Of a stretch of 64,000 nt of DNA, positions 46,065-56,500 are shown piece by piece. The position numbers were made by a program, and so were the translations under genes. The DNA is taken from assembly GCA_037189985.1 (NCBI GenBank), contig JBBCJX010000024.1, forward strand, positions 186,001 to 250,000, given 5' to 3'. Positions within the stretch are counted from its first letter, which is position 1. Every line of letters starts with the position of its first letter. This stretch comes from UBA2031 sp037189985. GTDB taxonomy: Bacteria; Pseudomonadota; Gammaproteobacteria; Pseudomonadales; Moraxellaceae. A model generated the notes under the pieces. The model saw only the letters and a list, made by a program, of their open reading frames with translations, was not told where the DNA came from and made no database searches.

Positions 46065-46688
46065 ATGAACCATGACAATATCCGCGCCTGGGTCCGCCTG
46101 CCCTCTGGCAAGCGCCTCGATCTTCTCAATCCCACACCCTTCGACTGGGATGACGAAGACCTCGCCATCGGCCTTGCCCGTACGTATCGCTGGGGCGGGC
46201 ACTCGGCCTGGCCGTTGCCGCTTTCGGTGGCCCAGCACTCGCTGACTGTTCTCGCGCTACGCCGCAATGCCGAGCCTACCGGCTTGGCTGCGCATGCAGA
46301 GTTGCGCGAGTTGCTTCACGATGCCGATGAAGGCTTGCTCGGTTTCGATCCTCTCTCCGTGATCAAGCCGTTTCTGGGTGACGGTTTCCACGAACTGGCC
46401 GGGCGCCTGCAGAATGTGGTCTTCCAGCGCTACGGTATCCAGTACTGGACGCCCGAAGAAAAGGAAACGCACAAGCGTGCCGACCGCGTGGCGGCAGCCA
46501 GCGAGGCTGTGCATGTGGCTGGCTGGAGTGCCGAGGAAGTAAAGCAGGTGCTGAAAATTCCTTTCCGGCCCGTGAAGGTTGATCCACTCATTGCCATTTA
46601 TGGTGGCAACCCTTGGGAGCCCTGGGCACCGGATGTTGCTGCCGAGCGATTTCTGAAAGAATTGCAGCGCATACAGAAGCGTCTCTGA
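46065..46688 (+). CDS. HD-domain phosphohydrolase, YfbR-like
   Basis: A 207-residue protein of the HD superfamily. The metal-binding His in SVAQHSLTVL and the HD pair in RELLHDADEGLLGFD are visible. This order (H, HD, later D) matches YfbR-like nucleotidase or phosphohydrolase families. It sits between hisA and hisF with gaps of 21 and 17 bases, so it is probably co-transcribed with them. A nucleotide or phosphorylated metabolite is a likely substrate. The link with histidine synthesis is inference. Confidence 0.75.
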   Translation: MNHDNIRAWVRLPSGKRLDLLNPTPFDWDDEDLAIGLARTYRWGGHSAWPLPLSVAQHSLTVLALRRNAEPTGLAAHAELRELLHDADEGLLGFDPLSVIKPFLGDGFHELAGRLQNVVFQRYGIQYWTPEEKETHKRADRVAAASEAVHVAGWSAEEVKQVLKIPFRPVKVDPLIAIYGGNPWEPWAPDVAAERFLKELQRIQKRL

Positions 46689-46705
46689 CGACGCAGGAAA
46701 TCATC

Positions 46706-47467
46706 ATGTCTCTCGCCAAACGTATCATCCCCTGTCTGGACGTCGACAAAGGCCGTGTCGTGAAAGGCGTGAAGTTCGAAGACATCCGCGACGCGGGAGA
46801 TCCCGTGGAAATCGCCCGTCGTTATGATCAGGCCGGCGCGGACGAAATCACCTTCCTCGACATCACAGCCAGCCATGAAGGCCGAGCTACTACCGTGAAA
46901 ACCGTGGAGCGCATGGCCTCCGAGGTTTTTGTGCCGCTGACCGTGGGCGGCGGTATCCGCGAGATAGCCGATATCCGGACAATGCTCAACGCCGGTGCTG
47001 ACAAGGTCAGCATCAATTCAGCCGCCATCAGCAATCCGGATTTCGTGAAGGCAGCCGCTGACAAGTTTGGCGCGCAGTGCATCGTGATTGCCATTGATGC
47101 CAAGAAGGTTGCCGAAGGCCGTTGGGAGATATTCACACACGGTGGTCGCAAGCCTACCGGCATCAATGCCGTGGAGTGGGCCGTGCGCATGACCACCGAT
47201 GGAGCCGGCGAAGTCCTGCTTACCAGCATGGATGCCGACGGCACCAAGGCGGGCTACGACCTGCAACTGGTCCGGGCGATATCGGATGCCGTGACTGTGC
47301 CGGTGATTGCTTCCGGTGGTGTCGGCAACCTACAGCACTTGGCTGACGGCATCCTGCAGGGCCATGCCGATGCTGTGCTCGCGGCCAGCATTTTTCATTT
47401 TGGTGAATACACGATCCCGGAGGCCAAGCGCTATCTGGCCGACAAGGGTATCGAGATGCGGCTGTGA
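46706..47467 (+). CDS. hisF: Imidazole glycerol phosphate synthase, cyclase subunit
   Basis: A 253-residue TIM-barrel enzyme. Conserved segments: PCLDVDKGRVVKGVKF with catalytic Asp, TVGGGIR, VVIAIDAKK-like IVIAIDAKK, and ASGGVGNLQHL. ATG at 46706 after AGGAAATC gives the standard MSLAKRIIPCLDV start. The frame is open farther upstream within the HD gene but without similarity. Acts as a complex with HisH. Convergent with ctpA, with a weak inverted repeat in the gap. Confidence 0.96.
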   Translation: MSLAKRIIPCLDVDKGRVVKGVKFEDIRDAGDPVEIARRYDQAGADEITFLDITASHEGRATTVKTVERMASEVFVPLTVGGGIREIADIRTMLNAGADKVSINSAAISNPDFVKAAADKFGAQCIVIAIDAKKVAEGRWEIFTHGGRKPTGINAVEWAVRMTTDGAGEVLLTSMDADGTKAGYDLQLVRAISDAVTVPVIASGGVGNLQHLADGILQGHADAVLAASIFHFGEYTIPEAKRYLADKGIEMRL

Positions 47468-47541
47468 GGGGCTCTCACACCTGACAGGATGAGTCTGAGG
47501 GGCGCGGGCAAATAAAAGCCCAGCACCGCGCAGCTCCATTA

Positions 47542-48945
47542 TCATTTTTTCGGTTTAGCCGCCTTGGTATCAACCTTCGGTGCAGTGGTGGATGGCGCTT
47601 CTATTACAGGCTTCGGCATGAAGAGCGTTGCCGCCTTCAGCACATTGACTGCTTCTGCCATCTGGTAATCCCGCTCGACAAGTGCCTTCTCGGTTTTCTT
47701 GTTATCAGCCTTGCTGTCCGCCACCGCCCCTTTCATTGCAGCGCCTTCGTTATCCAAATGGCCTTGCAGATCTGCCTCATGAAAAAGATCTCCTCCTTCG
47801 ACAAGGCTGACGCGTGCCGGCAGTACTTCGATATCCGGCTTGATGCCTTCGGCCTGGATAGAGCGTCCGTTTGGCGTGTAATACCGTGCGGTAGTGAGCT
47901 TGATGCCACGACCGGATGCCATCGGAAGTACCGTCTGCACTGAGCCCTTGCCAAACGTTGTCGTGCCCATGACCACGGCACGACGATTGTCCTGCAGCGC
48001 GCCTGCCACGATCTCGGAAGCGGAAGCTGATCCGCCATTCACCAGAACCACAACTGGGATGCCGGGCAGGAGTTCGTTCGCGCTGGCGCGGAATTCCTGC
48101 TCGTTGCCGGCACTGCGGCCACGCGTGGAAACAATCACGCCGCCGTCCAGGAAAATGTCGCTTACGGCAATGGCGCCATCCAGAACACCACCTGGATTGT
48201 TGCGCAGGTCCAGAACAATCCCTTTGACCGGGTTCTTTGTATCAGCCTTCAGTTTTTCCAGTTCTCGGCGAAGATCGCGGCCGGTATGTGTCTGGAACTG
48301 GCTGATGCGTACGGCAACAATCCCGGCCTCGAGCATGCGGCTTTTCACGCTGCTGATTTCAATGCGCGCCCGGACTACATCGATATCCTTGGGTTCTTCG
48401 CCCTTGCGCATGACGGTGAGCGTGAGGCGGGTACCTGCCTTGCCGCGCATCATGTTGACGGCATCCGCCAGCGACATGCCTTGCACGGATTTACCATCGA
48501 TCTTGATGATGTAGTCACCGGCGCGAATGCCTGCCTTGGCAGCGGGTGAGTCGTCTATGGGGGAGACTACGCGTACGACACCGTCTTCCAGGCCAATGTC
48601 GAGACCGACGCCGTCAAAGCCGCCAGTGGTGGCTGTCTGCAAATCCTCGAAACCTTTCTTGTCGAGATAGGCCGAATGGGGATCAAGCGATGTCAGCATG
48701 CCGCGGATGGCGTTTTCAAAAAGCGTTTTGTCTTCCACCGGCTCGACATAAGAGGCACGGATACGCTCGAAAACCTCCACGAAAGTGCGCAGGTCATCCA
48801 GTGGCAAGGGTGCGGCCCCGGCCCCGGGCGAGAGAGTGATTTCTTCCGTGACGACACCCTGAGCAGCCTCGTTCGCGGGCAGTTCGGCGGCCTGCACGGC
48901 AAAGGCCGTCAGGCCCGTCAGCAGAACCCATGTGTTGAAACGCAT
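47542..48945 (-). CDS. Carboxyl-terminal processing protease, S41 family
   Basis: A 467-residue periplasmic protease of the CtpA group. Signal peptide (residues 1-19), then an N-terminal helical part, PDZ domain (about 95-175, GIRAGDYIIKIDGKSV) and S41 catalytic core with the Ser in VNGGSASASEI and the Lys in GTTTFGKGSVQ. A Lys/Ala-rich tail ends the protein. Such proteases tailor peptidoglycan hydrolases and envelope proteins. It forms an operon on the minus strand with envC and gpmI, an arrangement common in Gammaproteobacteria. Confidence 0.92.
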   Translation of the reverse strand: MRFNTWVLLTGLTAFAVQAAELPANEAAQGVVTEEITLSPGAGAAPLPLDDLRTFVEVFERIRASYVEPVEDKTLFENAIRGMLTSLDPHSAYLDKKGFEDLQTATTGGFDGVGLDIGLEDGVVRVVSPIDDSPAAKAGIRAGDYIIKIDGKSVQGMSLADAVNMMRGKAGTRLTLTVMRKGEEPKDIDVVRARIEISSVKSRMLEAGIVAVRISQFQTHTGRDLRRELEKLKADTKNPVKGIVLDLRNNPGGVLDGAIAVSDIFLDGGVIVSTRGRSAGNEQEFRASANELLPGIPVVVLVNGGSASASEIVAGALQDNRRAVVMGTTTFGKGSVQTVLPMASGRGIKLTTARYYTPNGRSIQAEGIKPDIEVLPARVSLVEGGDLFHEADLQGHLDNEGAAMKGAVADSKADNKKTEKALVERDYQMAEAVNVLKAATLFMPKPVIEAPSTTAPKVDTKAAKPKK

Positions 48946-49010
48946 ATTGCTCTCCGCTTACCCGTTGCCCACGACTCTGTCCGGCACATCATGATGGCTG
49001 AAACAAGACG

Positions 49011-50384
49011 CTATTGATATCCGCACCAGTTGGCAGGATCCACCGGTTTTCCACGCATGCGTATCTCGAAGTACAGGCCGTCGGCATCACTGCCACCACT
49101 GTCTCCGACCTTGGCGATCACTTCGTTGCCGCCGACCTCTTCACCTGCTTTCTTCTGCAGGCTCTGGTTCTGGCCGTAAAGAGACATCAGGCCGCGACCG
49201 TGATCCACGATGATGAGGAAGCCGTAGCCTCGCAGATAGTCTGCGAATGCCACTCGGCCCGGCCGGATCGCCCGCACCGGTGTGCCGGACGGGGCTGCCA
49301 CCACGATTCCGTTCCAGCGCAGGCCCCCGGCCCGTGCACTGCCAAAGCTGGCCAGTACGCCACCTGTGACCGGCAAGGGGCAGCGGCCACTGTAAGGAGC
49401 GAGTTGGTAATCCTTGCGCTCCGGGGCGGGTGCAGCAGGTTTGCTGCCGCTTGTGCCGGCTTGTGTCTCGGCGGCTTTTTGCTGGGCCTTTGCCTGTTCC
49501 TGCCGGCGCTTTTCTGCCTCGCGTTCAGCCGCTTCGCGTGCAAGCCGTTCCATGACAGCTTGCAGGGCCTGCTGGTCGCGGCGCAGCTTCTTCAGTTTGT
49601 CGTCTTCGTTTTCGATCTGGGCATTCAGCACGCGGATGGTCTTGCTGCGCTGCTGCTGTGCACTTGCCAGCCGAGTCTGCTTTTTGTGCAAGTCTTCGCG
49701 TGCTGCCTGCAGGCGCTGCACTTCCTCTGCCTCCTGGACAGCAATTGCTTCAAGTCGCTCCATGCTTTCATTGAGGGCGATGACGCGTCCCCCACGGGCT
49801 TTTTGCAGATAGCCGTAATATTTCATAAGGCGTGCAAAGGTTTGTGGGTCCTGCTGGTTCAGCAGCAGCTTGTAATAATCTTGACCACCCTGGCGTTGTG
49901 CCATGCGCAAGTCGGCACGAATGAGGTGCACAAGACGGTCTCGCTCGGACTGGCGCTCGGCTTTCTCGGCACGCAACTGCAACAGACGCTGTTCGTGACT
50001 GCTCATTGTCTGTTGCAGTGAGCCCATGCTGCCCTTGATTTCTCCGATCTCGGCCTCTGCCTGTCGCAACTCTGCTTCCTTCTGCTCGCGCTGCTCACGC
50101 GTCAGCTTGATACGATTCTCGGCAGAACGTATCTGCTCCTGCACGCGGGCGAGATCGCCCTGTGTGGGAGTGCTGGTCGATTTTTTTGCCGGTGCTTTCT
50201 TGGCAGGAGTTGTTTTCTTGCTCGTCTGCTTGCTGGTAGTCGTTGAGCTTTTTTTTGTTTCTGCCTGTGCCGGCGTTGCCAGCATGACTGCCAGCAGGCC
50301 TGCCATGAAAAAACGGCAGCAGGTGACGACAGCCTTTCCGGCTGTCGTCACGGGATGCATGTGCAATGCAAGGAAAAGGCTCAC
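49011..50384 (-). CDS. envC: EnvC-like murein hydrolase activator
   Basis: A 457-residue protein with a signal peptide, long coiled-coil region (about 75-320) and a C-terminal LytM/M23-like domain. The metal-binding His/Asp positions are lost (GGLRWNGIVV and LYFEIRMRGK replace the active HxxxD and HxH motifs), as in E. coli EnvC, which activates the amidases AmiA and AmiB at the division site. The start is uncertain: GTG at 50384 is the first in-frame choice, and ATG codons follow at residues 9 and 27. It starts only 6 bases after gpmI. Confidence 0.88.
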   Translation of the reverse strand: MSLFLALHMHPVTTAGKAVVTCCRFFMAGLLAVMLATPAQAETKKSSTTTSKQTSKKTTPAKKAPAKKSTSTPTQGDLARVQEQIRSAENRIKLTREQREQKEAELRQAEAEIGEIKGSMGSLQQTMSSHEQRLLQLRAEKAERQSERDRLVHLIRADLRMAQRQGGQDYYKLLLNQQDPQTFARLMKYYGYLQKARGGRVIALNESMERLEAIAVQEAEEVQRLQAAREDLHKKQTRLASAQQQRSKTIRVLNAQIENEDDKLKKLRRDQQALQAVMERLAREAAEREAEKRRQEQAKAQQKAAETQAGTSGSKPAAPAPERKDYQLAPYSGRCPLPVTGGVLASFGSARAGGLRWNGIVVAAPSGTPVRAIRPGRVAFADYLRGYGFLIIVDHGRGLMSLYGQNQSLQKKAGEEVGGNEVIAKVGDSGGSDADGLYFEIRMRGKPVDPANWCGYQ

Positions 50385-50390
50385 GAGTTA

Positions 50391-51950
50391 TTACGCAGCA
50401 CTATTGTTGACCAGCACGAGATTGCGTCCGGTCATCTGCGGCGGCAGAGGAAGGTTCATCAGCGAAAGCAGCGTGGGAGCCACGTCAGACAGGACACCGC
50501 CCTCTGCGATGGTTGCGGGGCGCCCCACGTAAACGAAGGGCACCAGCTCGCAGGTATGTGCCGTGTGGGCCTGTCCGGTTGCCGGATCGGACATCTGCTC
50601 CACATTACCGTGATCTGCCGTGATCAGCATTTCGCCACCAACTTCCCTGACGGCTTCATATAGCCTGCCAATACAGATATCCAGCGCTTCCACAGCTTTT
50701 ACGGCAGCTTCGAAAATGCCGGTGTGCCCAACCATGTCGCCATTGGCATAGTTGCAGACCAGTACATCGTATTCACCGGACTTGATGGCCTTGACGAGTT
50801 CGTCTGTCACTTCGAAGGCACTCATTTCCGGCTTGAGATCGTAAGTGGCTACTTTTGGAGAGGGAATGAGTATGCGATTTTCGCCAGCATAAGGCTCTTC
50901 GCGACCACCACTGAAGAAAAATGTCACGTGCGCATATTTTTCCGTTTCGGCAATGCGCAGTTGGGTTTTGCCCAAGCTGGCAAGATACTCTCCCAAGGTA
51001 TTCACCAGCTTTTCCGGCGTATACGCCACCGGTGCCTTGATGGTCGCCGCATACTCGGTGAGCATGACGTAACCTGCCAATTGTGGCCGAACCTTGCGTT
51101 CGAAGCCGCTGAAATTGTCATCCACAAAGGCACGCGTGATTTCGCGCGCGCGATCAGCACGGAAGTTCATGAACACTACGGCATCGCCGTCTTGAAGGAT
51201 GGCAGGCGTTTCTCCGGCTGCCGCGATTACCGATGCCTTGACGAATTCATCGCTCACATCCTCGGCATAGGAAGATTCGAGTGCCTCCAGTGCTGTAGCG
51301 CTGGTGCGCACGCCTACAGCTTCTGTCAATAATCGATAGGCTTGCTCGACGCGATCCCAGCGATTGTCGCGATCCATGGCGTAGTAACGGCCGATGAGGG
51401 ATGCGATACGGCAACCGTTGCCAAGCGCACGCAGCCTGGCATCCATTTTCTCGATGGAGCGGGCCGCGGATTTCGGTGGCGTGTCGCGACCGTCGAGGAA
51501 GGCATGTACATAAATGCGGCGTGCTCCACGCTTTGCAGCAAGATCCACCATGGCTGCCAGATGGTCTTCGTGCGAATGCACGCCGCCATCAGACAGCAGG
51601 CCGAGAACATGCACGGCCTTGTCGGCTACCACAGCCTTGTCCACGACGCTGGTAATGGCCGGGTTGTGGAAAAAATCGCCGTCACGGATGGCCTTGGTGA
51701 TGCGTGTGAAATCCTGATAGACCACGCGTCCGGCCCCGAGGTTCATGTGCCCTACCTCGGAGTTCCCCATCTGGCCGTCGGGCAGGCCGACGTCTTCACC
51801 GGAGCCTGACACGAGACCATGCGGATTTTCCTGCAGAAGTCGGTCCCAGTTCGGTGTACGGGCGGCCATGATGGCGTTGGAATCAGGGTTGTGGCTGTGG
51901 CCAAAGCCATCCAGCACGATCAGCACATAGGGCTTGCGGGAAGCGGTCAT
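50391..51950 (-). CDS. gpmI: 2,3-bisphosphoglycerate-independent phosphoglycerate mutase
   Basis: A 519-residue manganese enzyme of glycolysis. Visible are the N-terminal VLIVLDGFGH, MGNSEVGHMNLGAGR with the catalytic Ser, HAFLDGRDTPP, MNFRADRAREI and the C-terminal ITADHGNVEQM. ATG at 51950 gives the family start. The frame extends farther upstream without similarity. First gene of the gpmI-envC-ctpA operon. Confidence 0.95.
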   Translation of the reverse strand: MTASRKPYVLIVLDGFGHSHNPDSNAIMAARTPNWDRLLQENPHGLVSGSGEDVGLPDGQMGNSEVGHMNLGAGRVVYQDFTRITKAIRDGDFFHNPAITSVVDKAVVADKAVHVLGLLSDGGVHSHEDHLAAMVDLAAKRGARRIYVHAFLDGRDTPPKSAARSIEKMDARLRALGNGCRIASLIGRYYAMDRDNRWDRVEQAYRLLTEAVGVRTSATALEALESSYAEDVSDEFVKASVIAAAGETPAILQDGDAVVFMNFRADRAREITRAFVDDNFSGFERKVRPQLAGYVMLTEYAATIKAPVAYTPEKLVNTLGEYLASLGKTQLRIAETEKYAHVTFFFSGGREEPYAGENRILIPSPKVATYDLKPEMSAFEVTDELVKAIKSGEYDVLVCNYANGDMVGHTGIFEAAVKAVEALDICIGRLYEAVREVGGEMLITADHGNVEQMSDPATGQAHTAHTCELVPFVYVGRPATIAEGGVLSDVAPTLLSLMNLPLPPQMTGRNLVLVNNSAA

Positions 51951-52227
51951 GGGAAAACAAACGGTCGGGAGAGAGGAAGGCGAAAGTGTAACAAGGCAGG
52001 CATGAGCCCGGCGAGCCGGCAGCATGCCTGCTTTTGGAGCAATGTCACCGGGAAGACACAAGCCTGCTGCCCAATATGACGAAACCGGACATGTCTGCCG
52101 ACAAAAGCTCTCTTGTCCCCCAGCCTCAGGTATGGTGGCCGGCCCGGTGCCCGCTTATGATCAGAGCCTTGTGCCTTTTGCGCCCGGATGCTGGCGCGCC
52201 TTCATTTCATATTCAGGGAATCGAACC
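51951..52227. promoter_or_regulatory. Divergent gpmI / surface-locus intergenic region
   Basis: 277 bases between the divergent gpmI and Slam-like genes. It must hold both promoters, but no convincing -35/-10 pair is seen. AGGGA lies 9 bases before the ATG at 52228. Confidence 0.35.
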
Positions 52228-53559
52228 ATGAGACGTTCTGCCGCCGTCCTTGCCCTCTTCGTGCTGTCACCCTTGGCCACTGCTGCCAGCAAGGATCCTG
52301 TCATCGCCCAGGCTGAAAGCTTCCTTGCCAAGCGTCAGCCCAACAGTGCCTACAACCTGCTGGTGCCACTTGAGGATGAGCGTGGCGGTGACCCTGACTT
52401 TGATTACACCCTGGGCGTGGCAGCCTTGGACTCTGGTAGAGCCAACGAGGCAGCTTTTGCTTTTGAACGTTGCCTTGCAATAGAGCCCAAGAATGGCCCC
52501 TGCCGTGTACAGATGGCGCGTGCCCACATGGCACTGGGCGAGAACAACAGCGCTCGCGGCGAGTTACAGACCGTCAATGAGAGCCAGCCGCCTGTCGAGG
52601 TACAGAATCTGGTGGCCCAGTATCTGGGCGCGCTCAACCAGCGGGAGGTCGGTGAAAAGCGCCGCATCGGTGCCTGGGCGCAGATTGGCATGGGACGGGA
52701 CAGCAATGTGAACAGCGCTACAGCTGACAGCAACATTCTGGTTTTCTTTCCGGGAGGCGGCTCTCTGCCCATGGTCCTGAACCAGAATGGCGTTGAGCAG
52801 AGCGACACTTTTCTCCAGGGCAGTGCTGGTGCCAGCCTGCAATACAAGCTATCCCCGGCTTTCAGCATTCTGGCTGATGTGGGTACCAGTAGCCGAGGCT
52901 ATCAGGAGTGGGGTGGGGATAACGGCTTCAACAACATCGCTTTGGATGGAGGCTTGGGGCTGGCCTGGAAGACTGGGCACAACAGCCTGCTGACCAAGCT
53001 ACAGCAGCAGGCTTACTATCTGGACAGTGATCGCTACCGCAACTACACCGGCCTGCTGACGCAATACCAGTACGCACTTTCGGAGGCAGCCGCCTTCTCC
53101 GCCTATTTTCAGGGCAACCAACTGGATTACCGTGGTCGCCGGTCTGACGCCACCCGTTACACACTGGGAACCGGTTACTCCCAGGCCCTGTCAGGGGCAC
53201 TCTCCCCGGTGTTCTATGTGGGCCTCTACGGAGGAGCCGAGGAAGCCGATAACAACACCCCAAAGTTCAACCAGAACTTTTATGGTGCCCGCTTTGGCGG
53301 GAGCTTGGGGCCAAGTCGTGCCTTGCGCTTCACGGGCTCACTCAGTGTCGAACAACGCCTGTTTGATGGCTTCGACCCAGCTGTTATGACAGCCGATCAG
53401 GAAGACACCCAGATTGACCTGTCTCTGGGCGCCGTCTATCAGATAGACCCTCATTTGAGTGTGAGGCCGACCTACACCTATACCGTCAGTGATTCCAACA
53501 ACCCGCTGAGTGACTACGATCGTCATGTCGTCAGCATCGATTTCCGCTACGAGCTGTAA
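52228..53559 (+). CDS. Slam-like (DUF560, type XI secretion) outer-membrane protein with TPR domain
   Basis: A 443-residue protein. Signal peptide (residues about 1-20), TPR region (about 25-160; DFDYTLGVAALDSGRANEAA is a clear TPR) and a C-terminal beta-barrel of about 280 residues. The start of the barrel, WAQIGMGRDSNVNSA, matches the strongly conserved opening of DUF560/Slam proteins, and it ends with an aromatic outer-membrane signal (HVVSIDFRYEL). Slam proteins export surface lipoproteins and barrel-ended cargo (type XI secretion). ATG at 52228 is preferred for its signal peptide and AGGGA site. The FecR-domain gene follows after 12 bases. Confidence 0.72.
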   Translation: MRRSAAVLALFVLSPLATAASKDPVIAQAESFLAKRQPNSAYNLLVPLEDERGGDPDFDYTLGVAALDSGRANEAAFAFERCLAIEPKNGPCRVQMARAHMALGENNSARGELQTVNESQPPVEVQNLVAQYLGALNQREVGEKRRIGAWAQIGMGRDSNVNSATADSNILVFFPGGGSLPMVLNQNGVEQSDTFLQGSAGASLQYKLSPAFSILADVGTSSRGYQEWGGDNGFNNIALDGGLGLAWKTGHNSLLTKLQQQAYYLDSDRYRNYTGLLTQYQYALSEAAAFSAYFQGNQLDYRGRRSDATRYTLGTGYSQALSGALSPVFYVGLYGGAEEADNNTPKFNQNFYGARFGGSLGPSRALRFTGSLSVEQRLFDGFDPAVMTADQEDTQIDLSLGAVYQIDPHLSVRPTYTYTVSDSNNPLSDYDRHVVSIDFRYEL

Positions 53560-53571
53560 GGGAGAGCCAGC

Positions 53572-56500
53572 ATGAAAGCATTCAAACCGATGTTGAGTGG
53601 CAAGGGCCTGCTTGCTGCCTCCGTGGCCATGTTATCCGGGGCGGCACTGGCGGAAACCGCCGGCCGGGTCAGTTTTGTCACGGGCGATGTAACCGCCTCG
53701 GCAACGGATGGTACGACCCGTACCCTGCGCCGTGGCGATGTCATCAACGGTGGTGACAAGATCAGCACCCGCGCCGGGCGCCTGCAGATCCGCTTCACCG
53801 ACGGTGGCTTCGTTTCCCTGCAGCCTAATACGGTCTTCGGGGTGGATGAATACCTTTATGCCAACCGCAAGCCGGAAGAATCCTCCCTGTTCTTCAGCCT
53901 GCTGCAAGGTGGCATGCGTACCATCACCGGCACCATCGGCAAGGTGAACAAGCAGAGCTACAAGGTGCGTACCCCGGTGGCCACCATCGGTATCCGTGGT
54001 ACCGGTTACCGTGCCAAGATCACCAACAAGGGACTGCTGGTAAGCGTCGGCTCTGGCTTCGTGAACGTGTCCACCCGAGCCGGTGACATCACGGCCGGTG
54101 CTGGCCAGAACATCCAGGCTCTGAACGAGAACAGTACGCCGCGCCTGACGGATGAAACGGCCGACGTGACTGCCAGCGGGGTGAACGGAGACCAGGAGGA
54201 AGAGCTTCAGGAGCAGCTCGCCGAGGAAAACAGCCATGACAGCCATGAGGGCAACACCGTTGCCATCACGGATCTTCAGGACGAGAACGGCTATACCGGT
54301 ATCAAGGTGACGGATGCACAGGGCAATACCTATGACTTGAATACCCATGGCACGAACCCCCTGCCCTCCCATGGTTCTCCAACACCGGCGACGCTGGGTT
54401 ATGTCACCTCCAGCTATCCCTTTTACAGCGCCGGACTTACGGCCACTCATGACGCACAGGGGTTGCTCTCCATCTCTGGTGGCGAGGGTGCCGGTTTTGA
54501 ACGTGGCACCCTGAAGGTCGTGAACAAGGGAAACTCTGGAACGGCGCGCTGGGGTGAGTTCACGGATGGTATCAGCGGCGTAAACCAGATTTTCAGTGGC
54601 GCTGGCAGCCCCATGGAACTGGGTCCCAACAGTTTCCTGCCCTGGATCACTGCTGCCCCGTTGAGCCTTGCTCATGACAAAGGCAGTGCCACTTACGCCT
54701 ATGCAGGGGGTACTGCTCGTGGCAGCGCCGGACAGGGAGCCATCAACCAGTTCGATATCACCTATTATTTCAGCACCAACCTCGCAGACGTTCTCCTGAA
54801 GGTGACTTCGCCTTCAGCCAGTGGCAATGTGGCCTACCAAGCTTTGGGTACTGGTGTTTCTGCTAGTCTCCACAATGGCAGCTTCAATCTTTCAGGCCTG
54901 ACGACAACAGCCAGTGGCGGCAATGGCCAGGCCTGTTCAAGCGGTGGTGGGTGCAGCACTCAAATCAGCGCTTTCTTCTCGGGCGAGGCCAACGCCCAGA
55001 TCGCCGCTGCCTACAAGATCAGTGACTTCACGGGTCCCGGTGCATATGGCGTCGCTGCCCTTAACCAGACCGGCTATGTTGCTCCGCAGCCTGAACCTGA
55101 GCCAGAGCTCACTACCGTTCCGGGGCAGCGCCTGGCTTCGGCTGTGTTCGGCTCTTCGAGCAACCCTGGCATCTACGGCAGTACCGTCACGGCCAATTTT
55201 GACGAGAGTGGGCTTTTCTCACTGACGGCGGGTGAAGGTAACACGACGCTCTTTGAGCGCGGCACTCTGCAAATCGAGAGCAGCGGCTCAAGCGGCGATC
55301 TGCGCTGGGGCCTGTTCAACAACGGCACTAGTGGCATCAACACGGTGTTCTATGGCGGTGGGAGCAATCCGGTAACGCTAGGGCAGACCAGCTACCTGCC
55401 TTGGATCATCGGCGCCCCGCTCACTGCCAGCCATACCACGGGCTCGGCCTCCTATTCCCTGCAGGGTGGCCAGAGTGACGGTACCGCCAGTAATGCCTAT
55501 GGTGTCGGCCACCTCAACAGCTTCAACCTGACCTATCACTTCAGCACCAATCTGATTGACCTGGACTTGAATGCGTCCGTGTACAACGACCAGTACAACA
55601 GCGTGACCTATGTCGCCAGTGGCACCGGTCTCCAGACCAGTCTCTTGACCGATGGCTCCTTTGAGCTCCTTGGCGTCAATACCTCTGCCAGTACGGGCAG
55701 TGGCCACTGCCTGGATGGTTGCAGCACGGATATCAGTGCCTTCTTCTCGGGCAGCGGCAATGCCCAGATCGGTGCCGCCTATCGCATTACCGACAGTTCG
55801 GGCCCCGGCGCCTATGGTGTGGCCGCGCTTGGCCAGGATAGTTACACGCCGCCCAATACGGCTCCCACCCTGCAGAACTCCGTGCTGGATGAGCAGAACC
55901 CGCTTTACTACTACAGCCCGGCCTACAGCCTGCTGGGAGTCAGCTGTTATGAAGGCATCTGCAACTCCAGCACTGTCAACGTTGGCATGGGTGCCAGCTT
56001 TGATCAGGGCGAAGGGAGTACACGTGGTGGCCTGGTCAGCGTGGGGCAGGCTGTCGATGAAGGGACGGTTTATGAGTCCCCCCGTTTTGATATCGGTACG
56101 CTCAAGACAGTTTCCATAGGCACTCAAGGCGCCTTGAGTTGGGGCGAGTTTACGGACGGTAGCACCAATAATGCTGAAATCTTCGACATATACAGCCCCC
56201 TGACCCTGGGCCAGGGTGATTACCTTCCCTATATCATTGGCCTGTCACCTACCGAATTGCCTGTCACGGGTGCTGCCACCTACTCCTATGTGTCCGGTAG
56301 CGGGAGCGGGCGTAACGCTCAAGGGGCTCTTGCAACTGTCAGCCAGTTCGACATCACCTTCAATTTTGACCTAGCGACCATCGACCTCTTGCTGGCACTT
56401 GAGGTGGGCGGCAGCTCCTACACCGTTACCAGCAATGGCCCTCACGGCTCGATGTATGTGGGTGGCAGCTCACCCTATTCCACCGCCTTTGAGCTGGACA

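Noticed and set aside
47500..47530. Terminator between hisF and ctpA
   Set aside because: A GGGC/GCCC and a GCGCGG/CCGCGC pairing exist, but no T-run follows on either strand, so support is too weak.
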